Shown here: positions 34,925-42,531 of the stretch, piece after piece
Layout: the number at the start of each line of letters is the position of its first letter
Numbering within the stretch: position 1 is the stretch's first letter
NCBI RefSeq assembly: GCF_030656345.1
Contig: NZ_JAUSNR010000012.1
Span: 1-64,000, forward strand
Origin: Pseudotabrizicola sp.
GTDB lineage: Bacteria; Pseudomonadota; Alphaproteobacteria; Rhodobacterales; Rhodobacteraceae
Length of the DNA: 64,000 nt
Reading direction: 5' to 3'
Program-made: the position numbers and the translations under genes
The notes under the pieces: model-generated
Seen by the model: the letters and a program-made list of their open reading frames with translations, nothing else
Told to the model about the DNA's origin: nothing
The model's database searches: none

Positions 34925-36042
34925 GCCGCACCCGTCGTTTGTTGATTGCGGACACGCCCGATTTCAACCGCGTGCAGGTCGGCGCGATAGGGTCGCGCCG
35001 TGGCGGGCAGGGTGCGGATGATGGTGTAGCCCGGATCGGTCCTTTGCCGCCAAAGCGCGCGCAGCATCGTGGCATAGGCGTGGGGAATTGACGGATCGGG
35101 CGGCGGCAGATCGTCCTTGATCAGCGCATGAAGCTGCGGCAGGGCGTGGTAGGGCACCATCGGGAACATGTGGTGCTCGATATGGTAGTTCATGTTCCAG
35201 TAAATCCAGCGGCTTATGGGGTTCATGTACACGGTGCGGCTGTTCAGCCGATGGTCCAGCACATCTTCGGCCAGCCCGCCATGCTGCAAAAGCCCGGTCA
35301 TCACCATGTGCCATGCGCCATAGATGCGCGGCCCGCCGATCAGCATCAGCGGCAGGACCGACCATGTTGCCAGTGCAAGCGCGACAGCAGCGGCATAGAC
35401 CGCCATATGCACCCGCGCCCAGAACACCGCCTTGGCGCGTTCGGTGTCGGGCAGGTATTCCGCCTCTTCGGCGCTGATGATGCCAAGGGCGTTGCGGGCA
35501 ATCACCCGGAAATGCAGCCAGATATCGGGTATCCCGATGAAATGGAGTGCTGTCATCAGCATTTGTGGCGGGCGGAAATGCGCGATTTCAGGGTCGCGCC
35601 CGACGATGATGGTATCGGTGTGATGGCGCGCATGGCTCCATCGCCAGCTGACCGGGTTGCGCATCACCATGAAGCTGGCGATATGGTAGACCACATCGTT
35701 CATCCAGCCGGTGCGGAAGGCCGTTCCGTGGCCGCATTCATGCCAGCGGCTGTCGCAGGCCGATCCGTAAAGCACGCCGTAGACGGCAAAGAACGGCACC
35801 GCCCACCATGTGTCCCAGGTCAGCGCGCCGCCCAGGCCTGTCAGCAGCAACAACCCCAGCCACAGCGCAGTGTCGCGCAGGGCAGGGCCATCGCGGCGCT
35901 GCATCAGCTGCTTCATCACCTTGCGTGGCACGTCCGAATGATACCATCCGGCAGAGGCCAGACCGGCATCAACGGCGCGGCGCGCCTCTGGCCCGGTCAG
36001 GCTGTAATCACGCGGGGCGGTGGGGGAAATGGTGGCTGTCAT
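34921..36042 (-). CDS. mocD: MocD-like membrane di-iron oxygenase (fatty acid desaturase fold)
   Basis: This is a 373-residue integral membrane protein. It has the three histidine boxes of the desaturase/hydroxylase fold: HECGH (101-105), HARHH (137-141) and HIEHH (287-291), with hydrophobic helices near 57-95 and 205-250. In rhizobia, MocD with MocE and MocF is implicated in demethylating 3-O-methyl-scyllo-inosamine. By context here it probably hydroxylates or O-demethylates a sugar or cyclitol rather than a lipid. It overlaps both neighbours by ATGA. A lipid desaturase is the alternative, but the operon argues against it. Confidence 0.85.
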   Translation of the reverse strand: MTATISPTAPRDYSLTGPEARRAVDAGLASAGWYHSDVPRKVMKQLMQRRDGPALRDTALWLGLLLLTGLGGALTWDTWWAVPFFAVYGVLYGSACDSRWHECGHGTAFRTGWMNDVVYHIASFMVMRNPVSWRWSHARHHTDTIIVGRDPEIAHFRPPQMLMTALHFIGIPDIWLHFRVIARNALGIISAEEAEYLPDTERAKAVFWARVHMAVYAAAVALALATWSVLPLMLIGGPRIYGAWHMVMTGLLQHGGLAEDVLDHRLNSRTVYMNPISRWIYWNMNYHIEHHMFPMVPYHALPQLHALIKDDLPPPDPSIPHAYATMLRALWRQRTDPGYTIIRTLPATARPYRADLHAVEIGRVRNQQTTGAA

Positions 36043-37238
36043 GCTGGCACCCCGGTCTGGTCAGTGGCGTTGTGCAGCGATGCAAAGCGCCCGGTCGGCA
36101 CGGGATGGTCCGTGTCGGGTTGGGGTGCGATGCCGGTGATCCGGGCCTCAGCCGCTGCAATCGCGTCCGCCCCGTCCAGCACGCTGAAACGGGTGTCGTA
36201 GCTGCGGCTCTCCTGCGCTCCCAGCCAGATCATCTCGCCCCTGCTGCGGGCGAACAGGTTGCCTTTGACGTGGTGCGTCGACGGCTCGACCGCCATCACA
36301 TACTGGCCTGACTGAAAGTTCTGCCATTGATAGGTGCAGGGTAACTGGTCTTTGCGGGTTTCGACCTGAAGACCCAGCCCGATCCGGTCGTTTACGACGG
36401 CAACGGGGACAAGGCCCTGTGCGTCACACGCCATTTCGTGCTGCCAGACCTGTTCAGCAGCGCCGCCGGGCAGGGGGGCAGGGCAGCGGCGATAGCTTGC
36501 CTGCGCCGGGCCGGTGGCATCATGCGAGGCCCAGACCACCTCTTGTATTGGGGCCAGAAGGCGGGTGCCTTCGTCGATCACCGGATAGCCGATGTTGATG
36601 TGGTAAAAGAACATATGCGGCGTGCGGACAAAGCCTGCGTTGACCACCCGGTCAGACAGGCGCACATCGTTTCCGCCCAGATCAGCCTCTATCCGGCGGT
36701 GCAGATGCAGCACCTCGCCAAAGACGGCGGCCTGCACCATCACGCTTTCGGCCCAGAGAATGCAGCGATTCCCCTCCCAGCGTTCGCCGTAACCAGTCAA
36801 CCGCGCCGGAACAGACCCGATCCGGCCATGCAGCCCATGCCCGGCTATAGCCCGGCGGGGATAGTTATAGTCATCGGCAGGCACGGTTTCCGGCCCAAGG
36901 ATATGGTCCAGCCCGCAGGTGTTCAGAAACCCCGAGAAAGAGCGCAACCAGCCAAGCCCGCCTTCGGCCTCGGCGTCATGCAGGCCGGGGTGGCGGAAGC
37001 CGGTGGCCGAATGCCATCCGATGGCCCGGCCATTGTGGGACAGATCCGCAATATCCATTGCCCGGTCCAGCAGGACAGAAAAGCACAGCCCACTTCCGGT
37101 GCGGAACTCCAGCATGCGGACCCCACGTTCGACCCCGTCGGCCAGTGTCACCAGACGCACACCGCCAACCTGCGACAGGCTGCCGGTGCGGGCCGCTAGG
37201 GTCGCGGCATCGAACGTCCTGCCGTAAAGTTCGGCCAA
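36039..37238 (-). CDS. DUF4432 family protein (aldose-epimerase-like)
   Basis: This 399-residue protein matches DUF4432, a family related to galactose mutarotases. Segments such as GRAIGWHSATGFRHP, FLNTCGLDHILGPE and HGLHGRIG are followed by VEPSTHHVKGN near the C-terminus, with histidines consistent with a carbohydrate-binding beta sandwich. It probably interconverts anomers or binds the sugar substrate of the pathway. It is the first gene of the 13-gene operon, with about 200 bases of promoter region upstream, and overlaps the oxygenase gene by 4 bases. Confidence 0.82.
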   Translation of the reverse strand: MAELYGRTFDAATLAARTGSLSQVGGVRLVTLADGVERGVRMLEFRTGSGLCFSVLLDRAMDIADLSHNGRAIGWHSATGFRHPGLHDAEAEGGLGWLRSFSGFLNTCGLDHILGPETVPADDYNYPRRAIAGHGLHGRIGSVPARLTGYGERWEGNRCILWAESVMVQAAVFGEVLHLHRRIEADLGGNDVRLSDRVVNAGFVRTPHMFFYHINIGYPVIDEGTRLLAPIQEVVWASHDATGPAQASYRRCPAPLPGGAAEQVWQHEMACDAQGLVPVAVVNDRIGLGLQVETRKDQLPCTYQWQNFQSGQYVMAVEPSTHHVKGNLFARSRGEMIWLGAQESRSYDTRFSVLDGADAIAAAEARITGIAPQPDTDHPVPTGRFASLHNATDQTGVPA

Positions 37239-37351
37239 ATATTGTCCCTTCCTCCATTTGCCTCGCCAGAGGTCTGGCAGAGCCGCACGCTACTGGTCGG
37301 GAGGATAGGAAGAGCAAGACCATCATCACAACTTCAAAAGCCATCAGTTCA

Positions 37352-37366
37352 CATCAGCTGCTGATG
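37352..37366. promoter_or_regulatory. Candidate LacI-type operator before the 13-gene operon
   Basis: CATCAG-CTG-CTGATG is a perfect inverted repeat 114 bases before the DUF4432 start, with a further CATCAG at 37342-37347. It shares half-sites with the palindrome at 23047-23064 near the LacI gene. Nothing else stands out in 37239-37442. Confidence 0.5.
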
Positions 37367-37442
37367 AACACCCGAAGGCTGCAACGCAGAGCCGTGCGGC
37401 CAGTCCCCGGACAGGGTGGATGGCCACACGGCGTTTCGCGGT

Positions 37443-38030
37443 TCAGCTGTGCGTGATCCGGGTGCCCAGCACCTTCAGGCATTCACGCATGAACGCCGCC
37501 AGCCCGGTCCAGCCTTTGGCCGAAACCATGGTGCCATCGACATAGGCTTCATGCGGTTTGACGTCGATATAGGTGCCTCCTGCCAATGTGACCTCGGGTT
37601 CACAGGCGCCAAGAGCGGCGACCTTTTTGCCGCGCACCACACCATCCACCGCGATCAGGATCTGAACGCCGTGACAGATGGTGAAGATCGGCTTCTTGGT
37701 CTCATGGAAATGCCGCACCATGGCCTGAATCCGCTTGTCGGTGCGGATGTATTCCGGGCCGCGTCCGCCCGCGCAGTAAACGGCGTCATACTCATCCAGC
37801 ACGACTTCGGAGAAGGTCTTGTTGATTTCGGCAAGGTGGCCGAAGCGTTCGATATAGGTCTGGTGACCTTCGAAATCATGCAGCGAGGTCTGGATCATCT
37901 CACCCTTTTTCTTGTCGGGGCAGATGACATGGACGGTATGGCCTACGGCCTCCATCCCTTGTTGAAAGACAAAGATTTCATATTCTTCGGTGAACTCACC
38001 ACAGAGCATGAGGATTTTCTTGCCGGGCAT
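37443..38030 (-). CDS. DJ-1/PfpI family protein
   Basis: This is a 195-residue protein with the DJ-1/PfpI glutamine-amidotransferase-like fold. The nucleophile elbow TICHGVQIL has Cys119 followed by His120, and YDAVYCAGGRGPEYIR is the preceding conserved loop. Members act as deglycases, hydratases or proteases, or have no known activity. It is the last gene of the third ABC operon, 60 bases after the binding-protein gene and separated from it by a strong hairpin. A role in handling a reactive carbonyl product is possible but unproven. Confidence 0.85.
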   Translation of the reverse strand: MPGKKILMLCGEFTEEYEIFVFQQGMEAVGHTVHVICPDKKKGEMIQTSLHDFEGHQTYIERFGHLAEINKTFSEVVLDEYDAVYCAGGRGPEYIRTDKRIQAMVRHFHETKKPIFTICHGVQILIAVDGVVRGKKVAALGACEPEVTLAGGTYIDVKPHEAYVDGTMVSAKGWTGLAAFMRECLKVLGTRITHS

Positions 38031-38057
38031 CGTCGGTATCTCCTTTTCGCGGATAAT

Positions 38058-38085
38058 CCGGGGCGCCCCGCAAAGAGCGCCCCGG
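38058..38085 (-). repeat. Intercistronic stem-loop after the binding-protein gene
   Basis: CCGGGGCGC / GCGCCCCGG form a perfect 9-bp stem with a 10-base loop immediately downstream of the binding-protein stop. It resembles those after the two other sugar-binding-protein genes. Confidence 0.7.
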
Positions 38086-38090
38086 CAGGA

Positions 38091-39053
38091 TCAGAACGGG
38101 GAATCGGGGAAGTAGAACTGATCGGCATTTTCAGGCGTGATCAGCGGCGCATCCAGTTTGAAGCTGCCGCGCATCGGGGCCTGACCAGTGAACTGGCCCG
38201 CAACCATATAGATCGCGGTCTTGATCATCGACGGCGGGTACGGGGTCGAAATCGGCGTCATCGGATCGTTGGCCATGACCATTTCGATCACGTCTTTCAT
38301 GCCATTGCCGCCAAGCGCATATTTGATATCGGTCCGCCCGGACTGCTTGACGGCTTCGAGCACACCCAGCAGCATATCGTCATCATTGGCCCAGACCGCA
38401 TCAATCTGCGGGTATTTGGCAAGGTAATCCTGCATCAGGGTAAAGGCTTCATCCTGATTCCAGTTGGCATACTGGATGTCCAGAATTTCGACGTTGGTAT
38501 CCTTCATCACATCGGTGAAGCCCTGAATACGCTCGTCATCGATGACGGTCGGAATGCCGCGCAGCACGACAACCTTGCCTTCGTTGCCCAGCTTGTCCGC
38601 CATCCATTTGGCGGTATTGGCACCCACGGCGATGTTGTCACCCGCGACATACAGGTCCTGAATCGACGGATCGGTCAGGCCACGGTCCACCACGGCGATA
38701 AAGGTGCCGTTGGCCTTGATCTGTTCGACCGGGCCGGTCAGCTCTTCCGAGGTGAACGGCAGGATGACCAGCGCATCCAGCGTTTGCGCGGCCGCCAGAT
38801 CTTCCAGTGCCGACACCTGCGCGGTGGCGGAAGGCGAGGTTTTAACGATCACGTCGATGTTCGGGAACGCCGCCTCGATTTCCTTTTCGGCCTGTTCAGC
38901 GTGATAGACCACGCCGCCGGTCCAGCCATGGGTTGCCGCCGGGATCGACACCGCGATAACCCTTTTTTCCTGCGCCATGGCCGTGCTTGCCATAAGCGCC
39001 GCGAAGCTGCCCGCCGCAATCAGGCCAAGCGCCCGTCTGTTGATGAACGTCAT
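38091..39053 (-). CDS. Periplasmic sugar-binding protein (ABC transporter)
   Basis: This is a 320-residue binding protein with a signal peptide (RRALGLIAAGSFAALMASTA, cleavage after AMA near residue 27). The mature RbsB-type domain includes IAVSIPAATHGWTGGVVYH, LDALVILPFTSEEL and VDRGLTDPSIQ. It is the fourth gene of the operon gntR-ATPase-permease-binding protein-pfpI. The ligand is unknown. The ATP-binding partner and the divergent alcohol and aldehyde dehydrogenases suggest a polyol or sugar alcohol. Confidence 0.9.
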   Translation of the reverse strand: MTFINRRALGLIAAGSFAALMASTAMAQEKRVIAVSIPAATHGWTGGVVYHAEQAEKEIEAAFPNIDVIVKTSPSATAQVSALEDLAAAQTLDALVILPFTSEELTGPVEQIKANGTFIAVVDRGLTDPSIQDLYVAGDNIAVGANTAKWMADKLGNEGKVVVLRGIPTVIDDERIQGFTDVMKDTNVEILDIQYANWNQDEAFTLMQDYLAKYPQIDAVWANDDDMLLGVLEAVKQSGRTDIKYALGGNGMKDVIEMVMANDPMTPISTPYPPSMIKTAIYMVAGQFTGQAPMRGSFKLDAPLITPENADQFYFPDSPF

Positions 39054-39096
39054 TGTCGTATTCCTCCCTTTGAAAGACTCCGCCCCTCCCGGGCGG

Positions 39097-40083
39097 CTAT
39101 TTGATAAAGCGGTGTGCCAGCATGGCGAGGATGATGATCACCCCCTGAACCGCCGCGACCAGATACTCGGACACCATGTTTGACAGCACCATCAGGTTGG
39201 CGATCACCTCAAGGATGAGTGCCCCGGCGACTGTGCCCCAGACCCGCGCCTTTCCACCGCGCAAGGCGGTGCCGCCGATCACCACTGCGGTGATGACCTG
39301 CAATTCCCAAAGTTGCCCCGTGGTCGGCGTGGCCGCGCCCAGACGGGGGATGTAGCAGATCGCCGCGATGGCCACGCAAATGCCCTGAATGACAAAGGCC
39401 ATGGTGCGGACCCGTGCTACCGACACGCCGGAAAACCGCGCGACCTCGGCGTTCGATCCGGCGGCCATGCAGCGGCGGCCGTATTTCGTGCGGTACAGGA
39501 TGAACGCCCCGATCAGCACAACGATCAGCGTCAGGATCACCGGAAAGGGGATGCCCAGCACATTGCCAAAGTAAACCGGGCGGTAAGGTTCACGCAGCGC
39601 GCGATCAATCGGAATGGACCCGCCATCCGACATCCAGGTGATCAGCGCGCGGAAAATCCCCATGGTGCCAAGGGTGGCGATGAACGGCTCGATCTTGCCC
39701 ACCGTCACGATCAGCCCGTTCAGCAAGCCGCACAGCGCGCCCACTACCAGCCCGACACCCGCCCCGGCCAGAATGGCGTTTGCCCCCATTGATGGTTCCA
39801 GCCGGTTCATGGTCAGGATCATGATGCCGGTGACAAAGGCCATCATCGACCCCACGGACAGATCCAGCCCGCCGGACGATATGACAAAGGTCGCCCCCAC
39901 CGCGATGATGGCGATAAAGGCAGACCGTGTCACCACATTGGCGATGTTCGTGCCGCTCAGAAAGCTGGAGTTCAGCATCACGCCCACCAGCACCACAATG
40001 GCCAGCGCAATGAACGGCCCCATGTCGGCCCAGCGAAAACGGCGCGGCGCGGCTGTGCCTTCGGTCAATACGGATGCAGTCAT
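39097..40083 (-). CDS. Sugar ABC transporter permease
   Basis: This is a 328-residue membrane permease of the RbsC class, with SSGGLDLSVGSMMAFVTGI (near residue 69) and VVIGGTALRGGKARVWGTVAGA (near 267). It starts inside the ATPase stop (ATGA overlap) and lies 43 bases before the binding-protein gene. It probably forms a homodimeric channel, as it is the only permease of this system. Confidence 0.9.
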   Translation of the reverse strand: MTASVLTEGTAAPRRFRWADMGPFIALAIVVLVGVMLNSSFLSGTNIANVVTRSAFIAIIAVGATFVISSGGLDLSVGSMMAFVTGIMILTMNRLEPSMGANAILAGAGVGLVVGALCGLLNGLIVTVGKIEPFIATLGTMGIFRALITWMSDGGSIPIDRALREPYRPVYFGNVLGIPFPVILTLIVVLIGAFILYRTKYGRRCMAAGSNAEVARFSGVSVARVRTMAFVIQGICVAIAAICYIPRLGAATPTTGQLWELQVITAVVIGGTALRGGKARVWGTVAGALILEVIANLMVLSNMVSEYLVAAVQGVIIILAMLAHRFIK

Positions 40084-41645
40084 GCTGTTTTCCCTCCGGC
40101 CTGCGCCGATCCGCTGGTGGCGGCATAGACCACGTTCTGTTCGGTGACCTGACCACCCGTAAGCTGCGCCACAATGCGCCCTGCGCGCATCACCAGCACC
40201 CGGTCGGACAGGCCGACCAGTTCAGGCAGTTCGGATGAAATCACGATGCAGGCCTTGCCCGCCCGCACCAGCTTGTCGATGAAATCGTAGATCTGGCTTT
40301 TGTTGCCGATGTCGATGCCGCGCGTGGGTTCATCGATGATCACCACCGAAGGGTCGGTCATCATCACCTTGGCCAGCAGCAGCTTTTGCTGATTACCGCC
40401 CGACAACTGCCCCGCATCCAGATGCACTGACCGCACGCGGATATCATAGTCTGCCACCGCCCGTTCCAGCCCGGCCATTTCCTTGCGGCGGCCCAGCGTC
40501 AGGCGACCATGCACAACGTCCAGCGCCTGCAGTGTCAGGTTCGGGGCCAGCGGTTCATCCAGCAGCAGGCCTTTGCCCTTGCGGTCCTCGGTCAGGTAGA
40601 CCAGACCCGCCGCCTGCCAGCCGCTGACCGACCGATGCGCAACGTCAGTGCCGTTCAGCGTGCAGCGGCCCTGCGCCGGGCGCAGGCCCATCAACCCCTC
40701 GAACAGTTCGGTGCGGCCAGATCCGATCATGCCGCCGATGCCCAGCACCTCGCCGGGATGCACGGCAAAACTGCCCAACACCGCGCCGTGATCGACGACA
40801 AGATCGCTGACTGTCAGCAGCGGATCATTCGTCGGGGCTGGGCGTTTGGGCGGATACAGCATATCCAGTTTGCGACCGACCATCAGCTCGGCCATGTCGC
40901 GCTGTGTCAGCCCGGCGGCGGGCCATGTGCCGATCATCCGGCCATCGCGCAGCACGGTGATGCGGTCGGCCAGCGTTTCAACCTCATCCAGCCGGTGTGA
41001 GATATACAGCACCGCCGCACCTTTTTCGCGCAGTCCCCGCACCACCGCCAGAAGGGCGGCCACCTCGTCATTGGCGAGAACCGCAGTGGGCTCATCAAAG
41101 ATCACCACCTTGCGCGGCTCCAGCAGCGCGCGGGCGATCTGCACCAGCTGCCGCTGCGCAAGGGGCAGGCTGCCCACCCGGTCAGAGGGATGACAGCGCG
41201 CGCCAATGGCCGAAAGGATTGTGGCGGCCCGCCGGTTCATCTCGCGGTCGTTGACCATCAGGCCCCGGGTCAGTTCGCGGCCAAGGAACAGGTTTTCGGC
41301 AACCGACAGGTCACCCGCCAGCAAAATTTCCTGATGCACCAGCACCACGCCCGCCGCTTCGGCTGCGGCAGCATCGGCAAAGCTGACCCGGTGGCCTGCC
41401 ATTTCCAGATGCCCGGTTGACGGCTGGACATGACCCGCCAGCAGCTTCATCAGGGTCGATTTTCCGGCACCGTTTTCACCGATGACCGCGTGAACCTCGC
41501 CCGGCCGGATATCCAAGGCCACATCCGACAGCACCGTGATCGGGCCATAGGCCTTACCCAGGCCTTCGGCGCGCATGGCCGTGGCAGGATCAGCAGTCCT
41601 GCTGGCAAAGGGGCCGGATATGGGCAAAGCCTGGGTCATCATCAT
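40080..41645 (-). CDS. Sugar ABC transporter ATP-binding protein, two domains
   Basis: This is a 521-residue RbsA-type double ATPase. Domain 1 has Walker A GENGAGKST, LPLAQRQLVQIARAL in the signature position and FDEPTAVL. Domain 2 has LSGGNQQKLLLAKVM and a canonical IIDEPTRGIDIG. Unlike the homologue at 28300-29814, its second Walker B keeps the catalytic glutamate. The ATG at 41645 overlaps the GntR stop. About 20 residues precede the first ABC domain, so a later start is possible. Confidence 0.88.
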   Translation of the reverse strand: MMMTQALPISGPFASRTADPATAMRAEGLGKAYGPITVLSDVALDIRPGEVHAVIGENGAGKSTLMKLLAGHVQPSTGHLEMAGHRVSFADAAAAEAAGVVLVHQEILLAGDLSVAENLFLGRELTRGLMVNDREMNRRAATILSAIGARCHPSDRVGSLPLAQRQLVQIARALLEPRKVVIFDEPTAVLANDEVAALLAVVRGLREKGAAVLYISHRLDEVETLADRITVLRDGRMIGTWPAAGLTQRDMAELMVGRKLDMLYPPKRPAPTNDPLLTVSDLVVDHGAVLGSFAVHPGEVLGIGGMIGSGRTELFEGLMGLRPAQGRCTLNGTDVAHRSVSGWQAAGLVYLTEDRKGKGLLLDEPLAPNLTLQALDVVHGRLTLGRRKEMAGLERAVADYDIRVRSVHLDAGQLSGGNQQKLLLAKVMMTDPSVVIIDEPTRGIDIGNKSQIYDFIDKLVRAGKACIVISSELPELVGLSDRVLVMRAGRIVAQLTGGQVTEQNVVYAATSGSAQAGGKTA

Positions 41646-42331
41646 TCAAAGGCAGACAGCAGACGGTCACGCGACCGCAGGATGTGTTCCCGCATGGCGG
41701 CCTCGGCGGCAGGGGCATCATCGGCGCGGAAGGCAGTCAGCAGGCTTTCGTGCTCTTCCAGGGCCTCTTGCGTGACGCGGGTGTGAAACATCAGGCGGAA
41801 GATGTGCAGGTGCACATGCTGGTTGAACAAGGTGAAGCGGATCACATCATTGCCGGCAATCTTCAGGATGGCATCGTGGAAATAGGCATCCGCGCGGGCA
41901 AAGCGGGAATAACGGCTGGTGCGGTCAACCGGGGCCTCGCCATGGCCCATATCGGCCGCCGCTTCTTCCAGCAGTTTCAGCGCGTCGGGCGTCATGTTCA
42001 GCGCCGCCAGCCGCGCGCCTTCGGGTTCGAGCAGCAGGCGAAAGGTGTACAGGTCGTCAAATTGCTTGCGCGTTAGCTGGGGGGCGGCGGAATAGCCGAT
42101 CAGGTGTTCCTTGCGCACCAGACCCTCACGCTCCAGCCGCGACAGGGCTTCACGCACCGGGGTCTGCGAGACATTCAGATCGCGGGCAATGACATCAATC
42201 GGGATGCGGGCGCGCGGCGCGATTTCAAGCGACATCAGCCGTTCGTAGATGTTGTCATAAACACCATCGACCACGCTTGCCGGGCGCACGGATGCTGCCC
42301 TGTCTGTCGTCCGGTCCGCTGCGATTGCCAT
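41642..42331 (-). CDS. GntR-family regulator, FCD (FadR-like) subgroup
   Basis: This 229-residue protein has an N-terminal winged helix (IARDLNVSQTPVREALSRLE, near residues 47-66). The helical FCD ligand domain has metal-site-type histidines (DAYFHDAILKIAGND and FNQHVHLHI). It is co-transcribed with the ABC transporter and divergent from the alcohol dehydrogenase gene. ATG 42331 has an AGGG sequence upstream; the 20-residue longer frame is less likely. It probably represses both units and is released by a substrate-derived acid. Confidence 0.87.
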   Translation of the reverse strand: MAIAADRTTDRAASVRPASVVDGVYDNIYERLMSLEIAPRARIPIDVIARDLNVSQTPVREALSRLEREGLVRKEHLIGYSAAPQLTRKQFDDLYTFRLLLEPEGARLAALNMTPDALKLLEEAAADMGHGEAPVDRTSRYSRFARADAYFHDAILKIAGNDVIRFTLFNQHVHLHIFRLMFHTRVTQEALEEHESLLTAFRADDAPAAEAAMREHILRSRDRLLSAFE

Positions 42332-42386
42332 CTGTCCACCCTTTGCATCTTCGACTTGACACGTGGCAATGAGTCGCAAATATGGT

Positions 42387-42434
42387 ATCAAATGTCAAAC
42401 ACAATATCATATACGATCTGATATAGGATTTGAT
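42387..42434. promoter_or_regulatory. Divergent promoter region with nested inverted repeats
   Basis: This A+T-rich segment holds ATCAAAT (42387-42393) / ATTTGAT (42428-42434) and, inside it, ATATCA (42404-42409) / TGATAT (42419-42424). It lies between the GntR gene and the alcohol dehydrogenase gene and is the likely GntR operator and promoter region. Confidence 0.5.
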
Positions 42435-42531
42435 GCGCGGATCGGTTAAGCTCGGAATAGCTGGCTTTTTCCGTACTACAGACCGGCGCGCACTGCTGAA
42501 CGCCTGACCCATACGGGAGGAATTGGACAAG

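Noticed and set aside
37416-39104. Plus-strand frame of 562 codons
   Set aside because: It is antisense to the DJ-1/PfpI and binding-protein genes, whose motifs and signal peptide are clear.
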